Below, in pieces: positions 1-11,394 of a stretch of DNA of 64,000 nt; the stretch's first letter is position 1, and each line of letters opens with the position of its first letter. The stretch comes from Geosiphon pyriformis (lineage: Eukaryota > Glomeromycota > Glomeromycetes > Archaeosporales > Geosiphonaceae): assembly GCA_016748015.1 (NCBI GenBank), contig JAAOMT010000661.1, positions 124,001 to 188,000 of the forward strand. Direction: 5' to 3'. The notes beneath the pieces were generated by a model. It was not told the DNA's origin. It did no database searches and was given only the letters and a program-made list of their open reading frames with translations. A program made the position numbers and the translations under genes.

Positions 1-2277
1 TCCATTTCAAGTTTCGGCCATGTTTTAGTAAGAATGAAATTTTTTAATAATGAGCAAAATAATTGAAGTGTAGATGCATGTTCTTTGAACCAGGAAATCT
101 TTTTGACTTACAAGGGTTATTGATGCAATAAGACATTTATTTCCGAAAAGTGAATATCTTAAAAGAATGCAGCAACCATTACTTTTAAAAGTGTAATACT
201 TTTAATTCATGCATGTGAATTGACAAATAAATGAAATTATTTCATTGATATTCCTTTTTTTTGTTCATAAAGCTAATAATTATGTAATTTCAATAAGGTT
301 TCATTCAGAAGTTACTCAAAACTAACAATAAAATTTTTAGCAGCCTTCTTGATCTTATTTAAAGATTGGTTTTAAATAAATAAATATATATATATATATT
401 ATAATTTGTTAATAATAGTTTGAATTATATTTAATAAAGCTGAAATACCCTTGCAGATGGTAATACAAAATTGTTGTTTAGAATAACTCAGTAGAAGATT
501 TGAAATACTAGTTTGTAATGTTCTTAAATTTGAATGAAAAACTATTGAATTAATAAACAAATTAAAATAGAAAGTTATACAAAATTATATTAGCAAACGT
601 TTTTTTATTCATTCAAAAAATATTTTAGATTCACAATATATTATTTTTGTAATAGTCAATTTTAATTTATAAAATATTTATATATATTTTGTTTTTTTTT
701 ACCCTATTGACAACCACATTTATGGCAAGATTTCATTTTAATCGTGTTTCAGCATTTTCTAAAATTGTCTTTTATATTAAAAAATTTAAGCCACGAGGTA
801 ATAATCTACTATTTACGAGTTTCAAAGAAGTATGTCATTTATTAATTTGAGTTTTTGAGTTAACTTTTTTGGTCAAAACAAATTTTACCTTGTTTTATCT
901 TTTATTTTGTTGAAAAAGTTATAATATTTAGATTTAAATCTTTTTTATCTCAATTTAGATAAATCTCTTTATTTCTTTTACTTGAAAATTTTTAATAATC
1001 TTTTAGATAATTTAAAAAATCTTTGTAAAAAATTATCTTAGATTTATAGGGTATCAGAATTAAATTAGAACCAAACCTAAAGATACATGTATATTTGAAA
1101 TTGATATAATGTTCAACAACTTATATATCCTTAATAGAGGCTGCTTCATTCTAACCATGGATAAAAGAAATTAATTAACTATATTTCTTGAATAATGTCA
1201 TATAGTTATCCTATTGTTTTTATTAAAATTGATCATCGGTAGTATAAAAACTAAGCTATTTTAGATATGACGTCTATGAACACAATGAACAAAAAAATCC
1301 AAGTTTGGAAAGATTTCACTCAAAGATATTTTTGCTGATAAACTGTAAAAATTTCCAAATCACCTTCAAACCATAAAGAGGCAAGCTTAAAAATTTGAAA
1401 TGATATCTGATTATGACCGATTAGAATATCAAGCCAAAGTTTAAAATATCTTGAAAAACTTATATGTCAAAATCTTGTTATTACATGTATCAAGGTGTAT
1501 GAAAAATTTCTTTATTGGAATGAATGAGCCCAAGTAATCCTCACCAAGCGATCCAAATTTCTTTTCCTTATAGAATTTCGGATAAGAGATAAATTTTAAC
1601 TGGGCCATTTGGTATGACTATAGGTAAAAACGCCCCCACTTTAATCTTTATAGGATAAATTCATGAACACTAGTATAATTCAACCAATTTAAATTTTAAA
1701 AGTTAAAAATTAGTTTACCTGATTTTGATCTATATATTTTAATTACTTAGGACTCATTTATGACACAATTAAACTTGAATATCCATGTATATTGCTTTAT
1801 GTATTTGAAATATAAAAAGATCTAAAAAAGGTTAATAGGTATCAAAAAGCCTGTGTTTGAGATTTTTCTCAATAGTGGGATAAATGTAAGTCACGTTATG
1901 CTAAATGATTGCGATTTCCATAAAAAGTTTAGTCGCATTAGATAAAAATGATGAGGTCTATTACTTTCGGCCATTTTTCAAAATTTAAAGTCCCCTTTCA
2001 AGAAGCATGGCTACTTTAACTCTTTTTTTGATTTTGATTTTTCATTTTGCTCAATATTTCTGATTTTATTCTTACTAAGCATTACGAATAAATCAACATT
2101 TGACGAACCCCGCGGTATGAAGGGTCCGAGAAACTTGTTAAAACTTAAATTTATGCTCGCGAGTGTTAGAGTATTTATAGGCACACAATATTGCTAACTT
2201 TTCGTTGCTTCATTGTTCTTGTGTTTTCAGGTATAAACTATCCATTCCTAAACATTAAATTATACTTAAAAAAACTC
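1..2277. other. AT-rich intergenic region
   Basis: No convincing gene is seen. It contains a short TA run near 385-400 and long A/T homopolymers. The sequence near 24-60 and the reverse complement of about 2045-2085 share an imperfect motif (AGTAAGAAT followed by GAGCAAAAT), which could be the ends of an old decayed element, but the similarity is short and weak. Confidence 0.5.
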
Positions 2278-2928
2278 ATGGAGAATTTTTCCCAAAATGG
2301 CTTTGAAATTTCTTCCTTAAAACCGCCTTTTCCCCCACGCATTACATCAGAGGAATTATTTTCAAATGCTGTTACAAAACTGAAAGAAACAGGAGAAATC
2401 CAAAAAACTCCAAATGCCTTTTTTGTTTATTCAAAGGTTTTCAGAAATCATATAAAGACAAATACTAATTTCTCTAAAATGCCTATACAATCAAAAATTG
2501 TCGCGAGGCTTTGGAAACAAGAGCCAGATTATGTAAAATTAAAATATAAACAACTTGCCAATGAAGCAAAAAATCAATTTCGCAAATATTCGGAATCTTC
2601 TCATCCTCTACAAAATATTTTTCATTATGTGCCCCCTCGTCCTGCTGTAAATAATGTGACTTCTGAAAACAGTCATTCGCAAGAAAATATTTCAACTTCC
2701 ATAGAACCAATCCAGAACCCAGTTAGCATTCAGACATCCCCTCTGGTTCAGCCTAATGAAATTCTCCCTCAAACTAATCAAATTAATACACCATACCTAT
2801 ATTTTTTATATGAACCTTTATATTTACAATTTATTTCAAACCAGCACCCCTATTTTACCTTCTATACATCTTCGAATGCTCCTGAACCCGATCAAAATCA
2901 ACCCGAAGGGTTTGAACCTTTTTCTTAG
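2278..2928 (+). CDS. HMG-box protein (MATA_HMG-like)
   Basis: Single-exon gene of 216 aa. An upstream in-frame TTG at 2191 would add 29 residues, but ATG 2278 is the natural start because it places MENFSQNG before the conserved PPFPPRITSEELF segment. The HMG box runs over about residues 45-108: it opens with KTPNAFFVYSK, has the helix-2 segment with KIVARLWKQEP and closes with YKQLANEAKNQF. The tail is rich in Asn, Pro and Gln with no recognised domain. HMG boxes of this type bind DNA by bending the minor groove, and the fungal MATA class includes mating-type regulators; in mycorrhizal fungi the family is hugely expanded and mostly of unknown function. Four other intact copies and one broken copy lie in this window. 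The family call is firm; the biological role is unknown. Confidence 0.85.
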   Translation: MENFSQNGFEISSLKPPFPPRITSEELFSNAVTKLKETGEIQKTPNAFFVYSKVFRNHIKTNTNFSKMPIQSKIVARLWKQEPDYVKLKYKQLANEAKNQFRKYSESSHPLQNIFHYVPPRPAVNNVTSENSHSQENISTSIEPIQNPVSIQTSPLVQPNEILPQTNQINTPYLYFLYEPLYLQFISNQHPYFTFYTSSNAPEPDQNQPEGFEPFS

Positions 2929-4765
2929 AATAGTCGTGGAAATTAAGAATCCTACTTTTGACGCAATTTCTGCGAGATAGTTTTTGAAAAATAGTATTTA
3001 TAATCGATCTGCTTTAAATTTTAAATTATTTTATTTTAAAAGAAAAATTTCAAGCTTTTCGGATTTTTCATGATATTAATTTGTTTGACACAAAAAATTT
3101 TCAAACCATTTATCTTAAATCTATTATATAATTTAGAGGCTGAAAAATTTTGAGAGTCTAAAAATTTAGGTCTTTTATTTGCGAGTTTATATTGGGTTTA
3201 TGAAATATCTCGTTCAAATTGTATTCAAAAATATTATTTTTATAATTAACTTTTATGTTTTGGATAATTTTTTATGCATATTAATTGTGTAATCAGAAAT
3301 TTCATTCATTATTTTTTTTTAAAAATTTATTGCTTCATATTAAAAAAATAAATTTTGTCTAATTTTGATCTTTCTCATTAATTTATATAAAAATATTTTC
3401 TTCAGCATTGAGCTTTGAAGGATTTCAAAAAATAAAATAAATTTATACTTCTTGCAAGAAAATTGTTCGAATGTGTTACCGAGTCTCGTTCATCTGGCTA
3501 GATCATCTCTGTGACGGCAAGGAGTAAAATCAATTTTTCCACTAATGAGACAGGCAAAGATTTCTTTAGAAACTAAAACTAGAGAATTGCATGCAGAAAA
3601 TCAAACTCTGATCGCATGTTGGAAATTCATAGAAAATGTCCATAATAGTTAGATTATAATTATTAAACTAGTAATTTTCTAATGAATTTCCTCAGCCCAC
3701 AATGGAATTTTTTGTAAAACCTGAAACCTAAGATCCTAAGATTTTCGCCGGGAAAAATATGTTATGAATGAAGGAAGTTGAAATTTCGAAAATAAATTAC
3801 AATGCAATTATTCCAAAAATTTATTTTTTGATTTATTTTTAATTTTGACTAAGCAACTTGCAACAAACCTAAGACATTAAACTTTTCGGTAGAGAAAATC
3901 CCAAAACCTTATTTTCTTAAAAAGCTCTGAACCTTGTAAATAAGCTCTCAAAAATTAGATCTATTTCTTTCAAATGTCAATCGTCATAAATTGAGAAAAG
4001 GATTTTACGGAAAAGTTTACTTTACTTAAAACAGTGTGAAGAAGGACATGATTTTGTCTTGTTTATTTATGTAAAGTAAAAAAAAAAAAAGAAATTAACT
4101 CAATATAATTTTAATCTTCAAATATTGTAGCAAATAAATTAATCGTTCAGAAAAGGAATTGTGAAAATTTTTAATTGTCAATTTTTTTTATTTTATGCTA
4201 AATGCAATTTAAATTGAAATATTTGGGATTGGTAAAAAAAAAGTTTGCGTAGTGAAAGAGACTTAAGTTCAACAAATTATGTAGACCCAACTCAAAATTC
4301 AAATTGTAAAAATTATTTGAGCACATAAGTCAACATAAAAACATTACTTCGTAGTATAATCGATTGGATGAAATATTCTCTTAACAATATCAAGAGGGCT
4401 AAATCATATTTTTTCAATTTCTAATTTTAATGGTTCAAAATTATACTTGAAAGTGGATGACAATTTTTTAAATCTTGAAGCGCAAGCTGAATTTTAACAA
4501 TGAAATTTTCATATTACTTGGTTTCAAAGGAAGATAAATTTACATAGTTCAGTTTTCCAGAATTCATGAATCAGTTCATATTGTTGATAGAAGCTTTCAT
4601 TTGTTCAATGATGAGCCGTGAATCCAGGAAAACATTAGTAGGGAAAATATTCAATGAACAATATAAAAAGAAACCTTGGCCAGAGAAATTAAAAAAGTGT
4701 AGGTATCGTCACCCTTATAATTATCAAGTGAAGAATATATACACACCAGATCTCTTAAGGCAACT
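2929..4765. other. AT-rich intergenic region
   Basis: No gene is recognised. It holds homopolymer runs and short open frames without family resemblance. It separates the plus-strand HMG gene from the convergent minus-strand zinc-finger gene and so should contain both 3' ends. Confidence 0.5.
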
Positions 4766-5869
4766 TTAGGAGAATTGTGGGAAGAAACCGGCGACGTACG
4801 CTTGTGGATCCACCCTAATGTAAATTTCGTCATCATGGATTTCAGATAGGCCATGGACTTGACTCCTTAAGTGAGCATACATATCATCGTAGCAACACAA
4901 TTCCCTTTCATCTGCCTGACATAGACGACATTGAAATATCTGACGATCTCTCATTCGAAAAATAATAGCCTCCTTTACAGTCAAGAATAGAGCTGGTTCT
5001 TTTTGAACTTCTAAAGCTTCTCGACCCAAAAGAGGAAGCAGTTTATTGAGAAGAAATTTATCCTCCCAAATTGCCAGTGGATCACCTTTGCTGGAAGGTA
5101 AATTACGAAAGGAAGGACATCGTGAAAGCAAGAATTCTCGAGGTTCATAAAATAATTCTGACAATTCCGGAACAAGACGCCCTGTTTCATCGGGATAAAT
5201 TCGTGTGACAGTGATAGTTTGAATGCTGGTTTGTCCTTGATGTCTCTCTTGGGTTGCCACCATAAAGGGCATTACATCCGACTTTGAGGCAAAAGAGTCC
5301 AAAGTGAGTGCTAGAGAAATTTCCGAATTTGTAGGAAATGCTGGAATCGGCCACAAAAGGCGAATCCATGAAATTATTTGTAATCTTTTTCTCCGTGTAA
5401 CTTCTTGAAAGACATACTTTTCTTGATCCGATATAGGATATGGTTCAAAGTTTAGAGAGGACATAGAGCTTGTGTTAGACATTACTTCATCAGAATTTGT
5501 TGAGGATACAGTGAAAGAATTTGTGCAAGTTGGATCTGCACCCTTCTTCTCTTTGAGATTGGTTTCATTTTCATTTCGAGATACAGGAGCAATAGTGACA
5601 TTTTGTTCCACACCTTTAATTTGTTGTTTTTGGTCTTCTTTGTTATCATCCCTTGCGAGTAAAACCTTCTTACTTGGCTGTGAAGATGATTCAAGTTTCT
5701 TCGCTTTGCTCATTAAATCTTTGAGACTAATAAAAATTTTATCAGGCATAGTTTCCATGCTTGAATCACTTGAAAAAGATTCAGAGTCTTCGTCGTTAAT
5801 TTTGATATTCAAAGCTGTTATGGAATCGGAAATTGGGGTTTCGGCGGAGATTGGATGAAAATTTGACAT
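4766..5869 (-). CDS. Single C2H2-type zinc-finger protein, paralogue A (unrecognised family)
   Basis: Intact 367-aa frame starting at a clear ATG (5869). Residues 1 to about 150 are acidic and Ser/Thr/Asn-rich (probably disordered) with Lys-rich patches. From about 150 the protein aligns along its whole length with the next gene (6399-7115): a basic RRKRLQIISWIRLLWP segment, a central region with EPREFLLSRCPSFR, and a C-terminal part with ALFLTVKEAIIFR. A single putative zinc finger near the C terminus has spacing C-X2-C-X15-H-X5-H (CRLC ... HLRSQVH). The same spacing in the paralogue suggests it is functional. One short finger rarely gives sequence-specific DNA binding alone, so it may serve RNA or protein contact. 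I do not recognise a named family. Tandem, same-strand arrangement with paralogue B indicates local duplication; the long N-terminal extension is unique to this copy. Confidence 0.8.
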   Translation of the reverse strand: MSNFHPISAETPISDSITALNIKINDEDSESFSSDSSMETMPDKIFISLKDLMSKAKKLESSSQPSKKVLLARDDNKEDQKQQIKGVEQNVTIAPVSRNENETNLKEKKGADPTCTNSFTVSSTNSDEVMSNTSSMSSLNFEPYPISDQEKYVFQEVTRRKRLQIISWIRLLWPIPAFPTNSEISLALTLDSFASKSDVMPFMVATQERHQGQTSIQTITVTRIYPDETGRLVPELSELFYEPREFLLSRCPSFRNLPSSKGDPLAIWEDKFLLNKLLPLLGREALEVQKEPALFLTVKEAIIFRMRDRQIFQCRLCQADERELCCYDDMYAHLRSQVHGLSEIHDDEIYIRVDPQAYVAGFFPQFS

Positions 5870-6398
5870 TGTTTACCTATTCAAATTCTGAAATTTCCCA
5901 AATAGTTTTGGTTTCAAGTGGATGGATAGTACGAAAAGACAAATATTTATTCTTTACATTAACATACATAAATTTAATTAGTTTTCCTCTTAATATGACT
6001 GTGTAACGCTGAAATTATAAAACCATTTTAATATTCATATTGTCGAGCTGACAGGAAATTTTCAAAGGATCATTTAAAACATGAAGATTTGCCTTTGTCA
6101 CAATGGACAGAGTGAAACAAAATTCATTAGCGGTTTTAGAATAACATGATTATAAAAGATTTCGGCTAATAAAGTTTAGCCGAAACAGTAATTGAACAAT
6201 ATCAATCACATGTATCTTGATAACAAAAAAAAGCCGATCATTTCTTCAGAATGATGAAACCCATAATAGCAATATTTTAATTTTAAAAAAAACATTAATT
6301 TTTACCCCCAAAAATTGTATTTTATTTAAAAATTTGTCGTCGATGACTTGAAATATTTGTTTATTTTGAGGTCTCTATTTTAGGTAAAATATCTCGAT
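5870..6398. other. Spacer between tandem zinc-finger genes
   Basis: About 530 bp between the two minus-strand paralogues. It should include the promoter of the 4766-5869 gene and the 3' end of the 6399-7115 gene. No distinct motif was identified. Confidence 0.4.
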
Positions 6399-7115
6399 TT
6401 AATCGTCTTTAATAATTTTCCACTTGGTTGAGCTTGGATAAAAGGACATAAGATATGCTTTTGGATTGACCAAAATAAAAATTTCATCATCATGTATTAG
6501 ACTAACGTTATGCTTGCTACTCTTCAAGTGTTCAATTATTGCACTATATCGATAAAGTTTGTCGCATGAGTTTTTGCATAATTGACATTTAAATATCAAT
6601 TCGTCCTTCTTTCCTCGCAATAAAGCTTCCTTAACAGTCAAAAAGATAGCAGGTAATTCTTGAATCGACAAAGCTTCCTGACTGAGACGTGGCAATAGTT
6701 TATTGAGCAGAAAAGAGTCATCCCAAGGCAAAAAGGGATCATTCTTAAAGGCAGGTGGTTTTTGGAAAGAGTTACATTGAGATACAAGGAATTCACGTGG
6801 ACCATAAGTAAATTCACCAATTCGGTATATAGGAATTCCATTTTCGTTTGATGATTCTTTTATTACGTTATACGTATGGATTGCATAGCCGCCAAGATAT
6901 GCTTCTTTTTGTGCCACGATTGAAGGACGAGTTTGGCCATATTTGAGCAGTAATTCCTTTGTCAATTCTCGCGCAAGTTCAGAATTGGTTTTAAAATTCG
7001 GATAAGGCCACAGTAATCGAATCCAAGCTAAAATTTGAACCCGTTTTTGCTGATAAATCTGAACCAAATTTACTTTGTTCTCTATGAGTACTTCTTTGGA
7101 AGTCTTTTTATTCAT
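6399..7115 (-). CDS. Single C2H2-type zinc-finger protein, paralogue B (unrecognised family)
   Basis: Intact 238-aa frame with ATG at 7115. It corresponds to the C-terminal two thirds of the neighbouring 367-aa protein and lacks its acidic N-terminal extension. Shared blocks are RVQILAWIRLLWPYPNFKTN near the N terminus, YGPREFLVSQCNSFQ in the middle, and LPAIFLTVKEALL before the finger. The finger is CQLC ... HLKSSKH, spacing C-X2-C-X15-H-X5-H, identical in layout to paralogue A. Both then share an HDDEI(F/Y)I segment and end near a PxAY motif. Conserved blocks with divergent surroundings argue for an older duplication under constraint. Function is unknown; nucleic-acid binding is an inference from the finger only. 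Confidence 0.8.
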   Translation of the reverse strand: MNKKTSKEVLIENKVNLVQIYQQKRVQILAWIRLLWPYPNFKTNSELARELTKELLLKYGQTRPSIVAQKEAYLGGYAIHTYNVIKESSNENGIPIYRIGEFTYGPREFLVSQCNSFQKPPAFKNDPFLPWDDSFLLNKLLPRLSQEALSIQELPAIFLTVKEALLRGKKDELIFKCQLCKNSCDKLYRYSAIIEHLKSSKHNVSLIHDDEIFILVNPKAYLMSFYPSSTKWKIIKDD

Positions 7116-8289
7116 AATAGAATAATTTTATTTCCTATATTTATAAAAGAATAAGTTTCAATAAAGCCTAAAAGGCAAGAGTAAATTCAGAATATATAAA
7201 AGTTTCCCTCATACCATCTAATGATGTTTCGCTTGCCCCACTTGTAGTCAATTTATAATTTAATAGAAAGAATGGGAAAGTCCAAAGATTCTAATTTTTT
7301 GAAAGAGTTCTAGTAAAATTGGTTATCCAAGAGTAGCATAATAATAACAAAAGCTAGAAATTATGGAGAGATTCAGTTTTTATATGCGAAATATTTCCAC
7401 GCTGGAAAGCCTTTGTGAGTATGACGCATATACAATTGCTTATCTTATCAAGTAACAGTGGATTTTCCTATAGCTGAAATGCCAATATTAAGAGCTGATT
7501 TTTTTCATTTTTAAATTTAAATAGCAATTTTTTTTGTGCAACTTTCTGTTGCATGGTTGTACAAACAAAGTAAAACAGTGATCATTTTCAAAAATTCGGC
7601 AAGTCAATATATATGAAAATCAAATCAAAAAGTTGCTCACCTCTTTTTGATCCAAATAATTTTAGGGAAGTTTGTATTAATGCATAAACTTGATTTAGCT
7701 ATAATTTTACAGAGTCTGTGGAGATATCAAACTTTTAAATTTTAAAATGCTTTAATTATAAAGCTTTTGAATATGAAACCAATTTAAGCGAAATTTTTGC
7801 TGTGAAGGAAAACTCATAATTTAGATTGTAAATTTGACTTGGATTCCTGTTGTTCCAGATTTATTCTTTAAAGGAAAAAAGTTGAAAATTACGAATTGTT
7901 TTAATCTAAAACTAAAATTTAAACGATAGTTTGAGTTCGGGCCAATTTTAAAGTGTTTGACAGTGCATTTAGAAATGAATATTATACAGATGGATTGAAT
8001 CAAAAAGAAATGGCCAGAGAAAAATTTCCCACATAGTCAAGTTAATGCGATAGACAACCCACTACCAATTCGCATTCTGTAGCATGGAAATGAAACATAT
8101 GCCTGTAAAAATTTTCGTGTTTGATTGCTATTATTTTTCTAATACTTTCAGTGTGAATGTCAAGAAGCACAACGCCAAACCCTATTACATTGTGGAACGA
8201 AGGTGTGCGGAATGCAAAAGCAATACAGACTGGGAAAAATATCCTCCTCTCTATGATACATTATAACCTCAAAAAACTTGAAAAAAAGG
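7116..8289. other. AT-rich intergenic region
   Basis: Contains the upstream region of the zinc-finger paralogue B. A 60-codon open frame at 8084-8266 with several Cys residues shows no family match and is not called. No other structure was noticed. Confidence 0.4.
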
Positions 8290-8985
8290 AATAGTGAAAC
8301 ATATAGGTGCTGGAGAGCGACCAAAAAAGATGAAGGAAAGGCTTCGCGAGCGCTAGGACAATAAATTCTTCTAATTCGACAAGAATTTTGGCAACAAAGT
8401 TGTCAAAAATGGGTATAGAGGTATATGCTATAAAAAAATGGAAAGCATTTAGTAATTCTTGGATATAAAAAAGACCTTCCTTTAGCAACACCAATGCTTA
8501 TAAAGAAAAGTGCGTAGAATGAGCCCATAAACATTTGAACAACGATTGGAATCGGACCATTTTTACTAATGAAGCAGCTTTTTGTCTCTTTAGGGTTAAA
8601 CACGGTAGGAACACTGGTATAGAGGTTTTAAACCAACTCTCGCCCTACCAAAAGATCGAAGAAAATCTTTGCTTGGAGTGGTTTCTATAAGGAAGGTAAA
8701 ACAAGTTTATTCTGTTTTCCTAGAATAATGAATGTCGAATTTATTTAGAAATTCTTCATACCTATTTACCTGAGATGAGACGAAAGCTGGGAAAAATAGG
8801 TGGCGGTTCCAACAAGACAATGATAAAAAACATAAAAGTCAGATTACTCAAGAATTTCTTACCGCCAATATGCCCAAAGTTATAGACTGGCCCGCCAACA
8901 GTCCTGATTTAAATCCTATGGGAATATTGTTAAGAGTAATGTGGAAAAAAGAATACCCAAAAATTTAGAATTAGAATAATTTATA
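8290..8985 (+). mobile_element. Tc1/mariner transposase remnant
   Basis: Conceptual translation with frame changes and stops recovers the usual Tc1 order: KKDLPLATPMLIKKS, then WAHKHLNNDWNRTIFTNEAA (first catalytic Asp region, here in degenerate form), and after a gap QQDNDKKHKSQ and PKVIDWPANSPDLNPMGIL, which carries the second and third acidic motif regions. The last 180 bp stays in one frame. The N-terminal helix-turn-helix part is not recognisable and no inverted repeats were found. It is a dead element, one of four Tc1-like remnants in the window. Confidence 0.8.
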
Positions 8986-11394
8986 TTCCCGAATATTACT
9001 TAATTGGGATTAGTCCGATCGATGAAGCGGCAGTGTGAGCTCGTGATTGAAATGAATGATGATCGTATATCTTATATGATTTTATGCATTTAATTAAGAA
9101 TTGATTAATTCCAAAAAAGATACTAAATGACAGTAATTTTTTGGAAATTTCGAGAGCTTGTTGCAATTTCACTTTTGTGATTGAAAAAAAATAGGACATG
9201 AATGACTAAGTAATTGAGACTGCAAAAAATAAGAAGATATAATAACTTTAGTGATTATTAAATTATTATATCCTTTACATATGCAAATAATGAAAGTTTG
9301 TCATATTGGGAAGTCTTTTCGTTATTAAAATGAAACCGAACCAAATTTTTAAAAAAGATGAACCTTGTTATGCCATATAATTTTCCTATAATGGACCAAA
9401 AATTTCTGTTTTTTAATTCACCTACCGCGCATCATTCATTCATTAAATAGAGTTCAGAATACGCCAAATGTGTTGCACAAAGTTTCTAACAATATAGTTA
9501 ATTAATGGGATTACCTGAGTACCAATTAAACTTTCACTTAATGATTTCCTACGTGTGAATTTAAACTTTAATTTTGTCACAATGCAATTCTAATTTCCTT
9601 TTTCTTAATTAGAATGGCAAGTGTTCAAAAAATAAAATAAAATACATAAACTGAATCAAATGGGTTTTTCCTGGGGTTCATTTGTTTATTATTCGGAGTT
9701 TCTAAATCTAAATTAAAAATTCTCCGTGATGACGCAAAAAGCATAACTGAGACAAACAATATGACTATTAATTATGACTTAATTTAATTTAAGGGTTGCA
9801 ATTCCCCAAATCTAAGATTGGCACTTTTCTAAATTAAACGCATTGTGAAAAAAAAAGATTTTAACAAAATATTTTTCCAAAGGTAGTGTTAAACTCTCTT
9901 CAATATTATTATTATTATTATTATTATTATTCTTTTCGCATTTGACACTAAAAAATTTTAAGGCATGTATAGTTATTCAAAACGTAACACTTTTTTCCAA
10001 AATTTATATTCGATTTTATGTATCACCAAGGATTCTCACAATTCTTGATGACGTTATATATACCATTTATAATTTTTATTCCACAGCAAGAGAACCAAAT
10101 TTAAGTTTTAAGAGGAATTCTCTTCTCAAGCATATCAAAAGTTAAATATATTTTTCAAGTAGCATTTCAATAGTTTAGTATATATGAAAACCTTTTTGCA
10201 TATATTATAAAAGATAACTTTTAAAAAATTTCAAATTATAGTCTAATTAAAGATAATCAAAAGTATTCTGAATTGATATAGTGACAATATGAATTTAACA
10301 AGAATGAGGAAACAAATTGGCCTCTAGATTTTACCACTTCTAGGAAAGCAGAACCACCATACAACACTGTTTCTTTACAAAACTTTTAATTCCCAAATTT
10401 TTTAAATTTGTTTCTCCTAATATTTTAGAAACTCAAAAGAATTCTTTACCCTTGATAATAATAAAAATATTGATATAATTTCTTAGTAAAAAAAATTAAA
10501 TTTATTTTTGAATAGATTCAGATTTATTCAATCGAAAACTAAAATAAAAATATTTTAAGCAAAAAAACTAAATTAGTTAGTAATAAAATGATTAACTTAC
10601 AATTAAAGCAAATTTGATTGGTCTTCCTCTTTAATGAGAATTCTAAAATTATAATTCGAAACCTGTTTTATTTAGTTTATCATCTATTTGAATGTTCAGT
10701 GCCTGTATCTGGCCATTTTTGTACCTAGGTACCAGATTATCATTATTGAACTGTAATGCTCATATACAAATTATTTTAAATTGGTAATTTGGATATAGTC
10801 TCATTTATTCAGTGTCAATGGGCTACTAAGTTAATGAAAATGATGACAAAATTAATATAATGACTATTGCTTGTAAGGGAGGCTCTCATTGGTAGAGACC
10901 CATAGATAAAATATAAAAAAAAGTTGCCTTTTGTTAAGAAAGATGACCGACTACGTTTGTTAATAAATAATCTACATTCAACCATTGCCTAAAAAGGTCC
11001 CATAGAGGGTTTCACAAATGTCAAATACCGACTATTTTTGAAAGTTTATGCAGGGAAACTAAACCTAGTTTCCAAATTTCCAGGGACTATTACCACGCGA
11101 TTTCCCATTTGCATTAGAAAAAATTAAGATTTACAAATACCCCTTTTATTTTTGAAATAAATTTTTTTGAACCAATTAAAAAATATATATTCATCCAAAA
11201 TATCAAGGGGGAATTTTGTGAAATTTCAAACATGAATAAATATGAGGCTTTATTTCAGTTTGAAATAAATGATTTAAAGCATCCCACCCTTTAATAATAA
11301 AATTACCGACTTTTCTTCTTTCTTTTATTTCACCTGATATTGAATAAAATTACTTAATACATACCTACTCTTTGTTAAAACCCTCTAATCAAGA
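8986..11394. other. AT-rich intergenic region
   Basis: No gene is recognised over about 2.4 kb. A (TTA)n microsatellite lies at 9905-9931. A 67-codon frame at 9942-10145 has no family features and is not called. The last few hundred bases form the upstream region of the HMG-box gene at 11395. Confidence 0.4.
9905..9931. repeat. (ATT)n microsatellite
   Basis: About nine uninterrupted trinucleotide units of TTA/ATT. Confidence 0.95.

Noticed and set aside
1-2105. Imperfect inverted repeat between about 24-60 and 2045-2085 as ends of a 2-kb element
   Set aside because: The match is short, AT-rich and imperfect; no target duplication or transposase remnant was found between.
5472-5858. 128-codon plus-strand frame
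   Set aside because: Shadow of the Ser/Asp-rich N terminus of the minus-strand zinc-finger gene.
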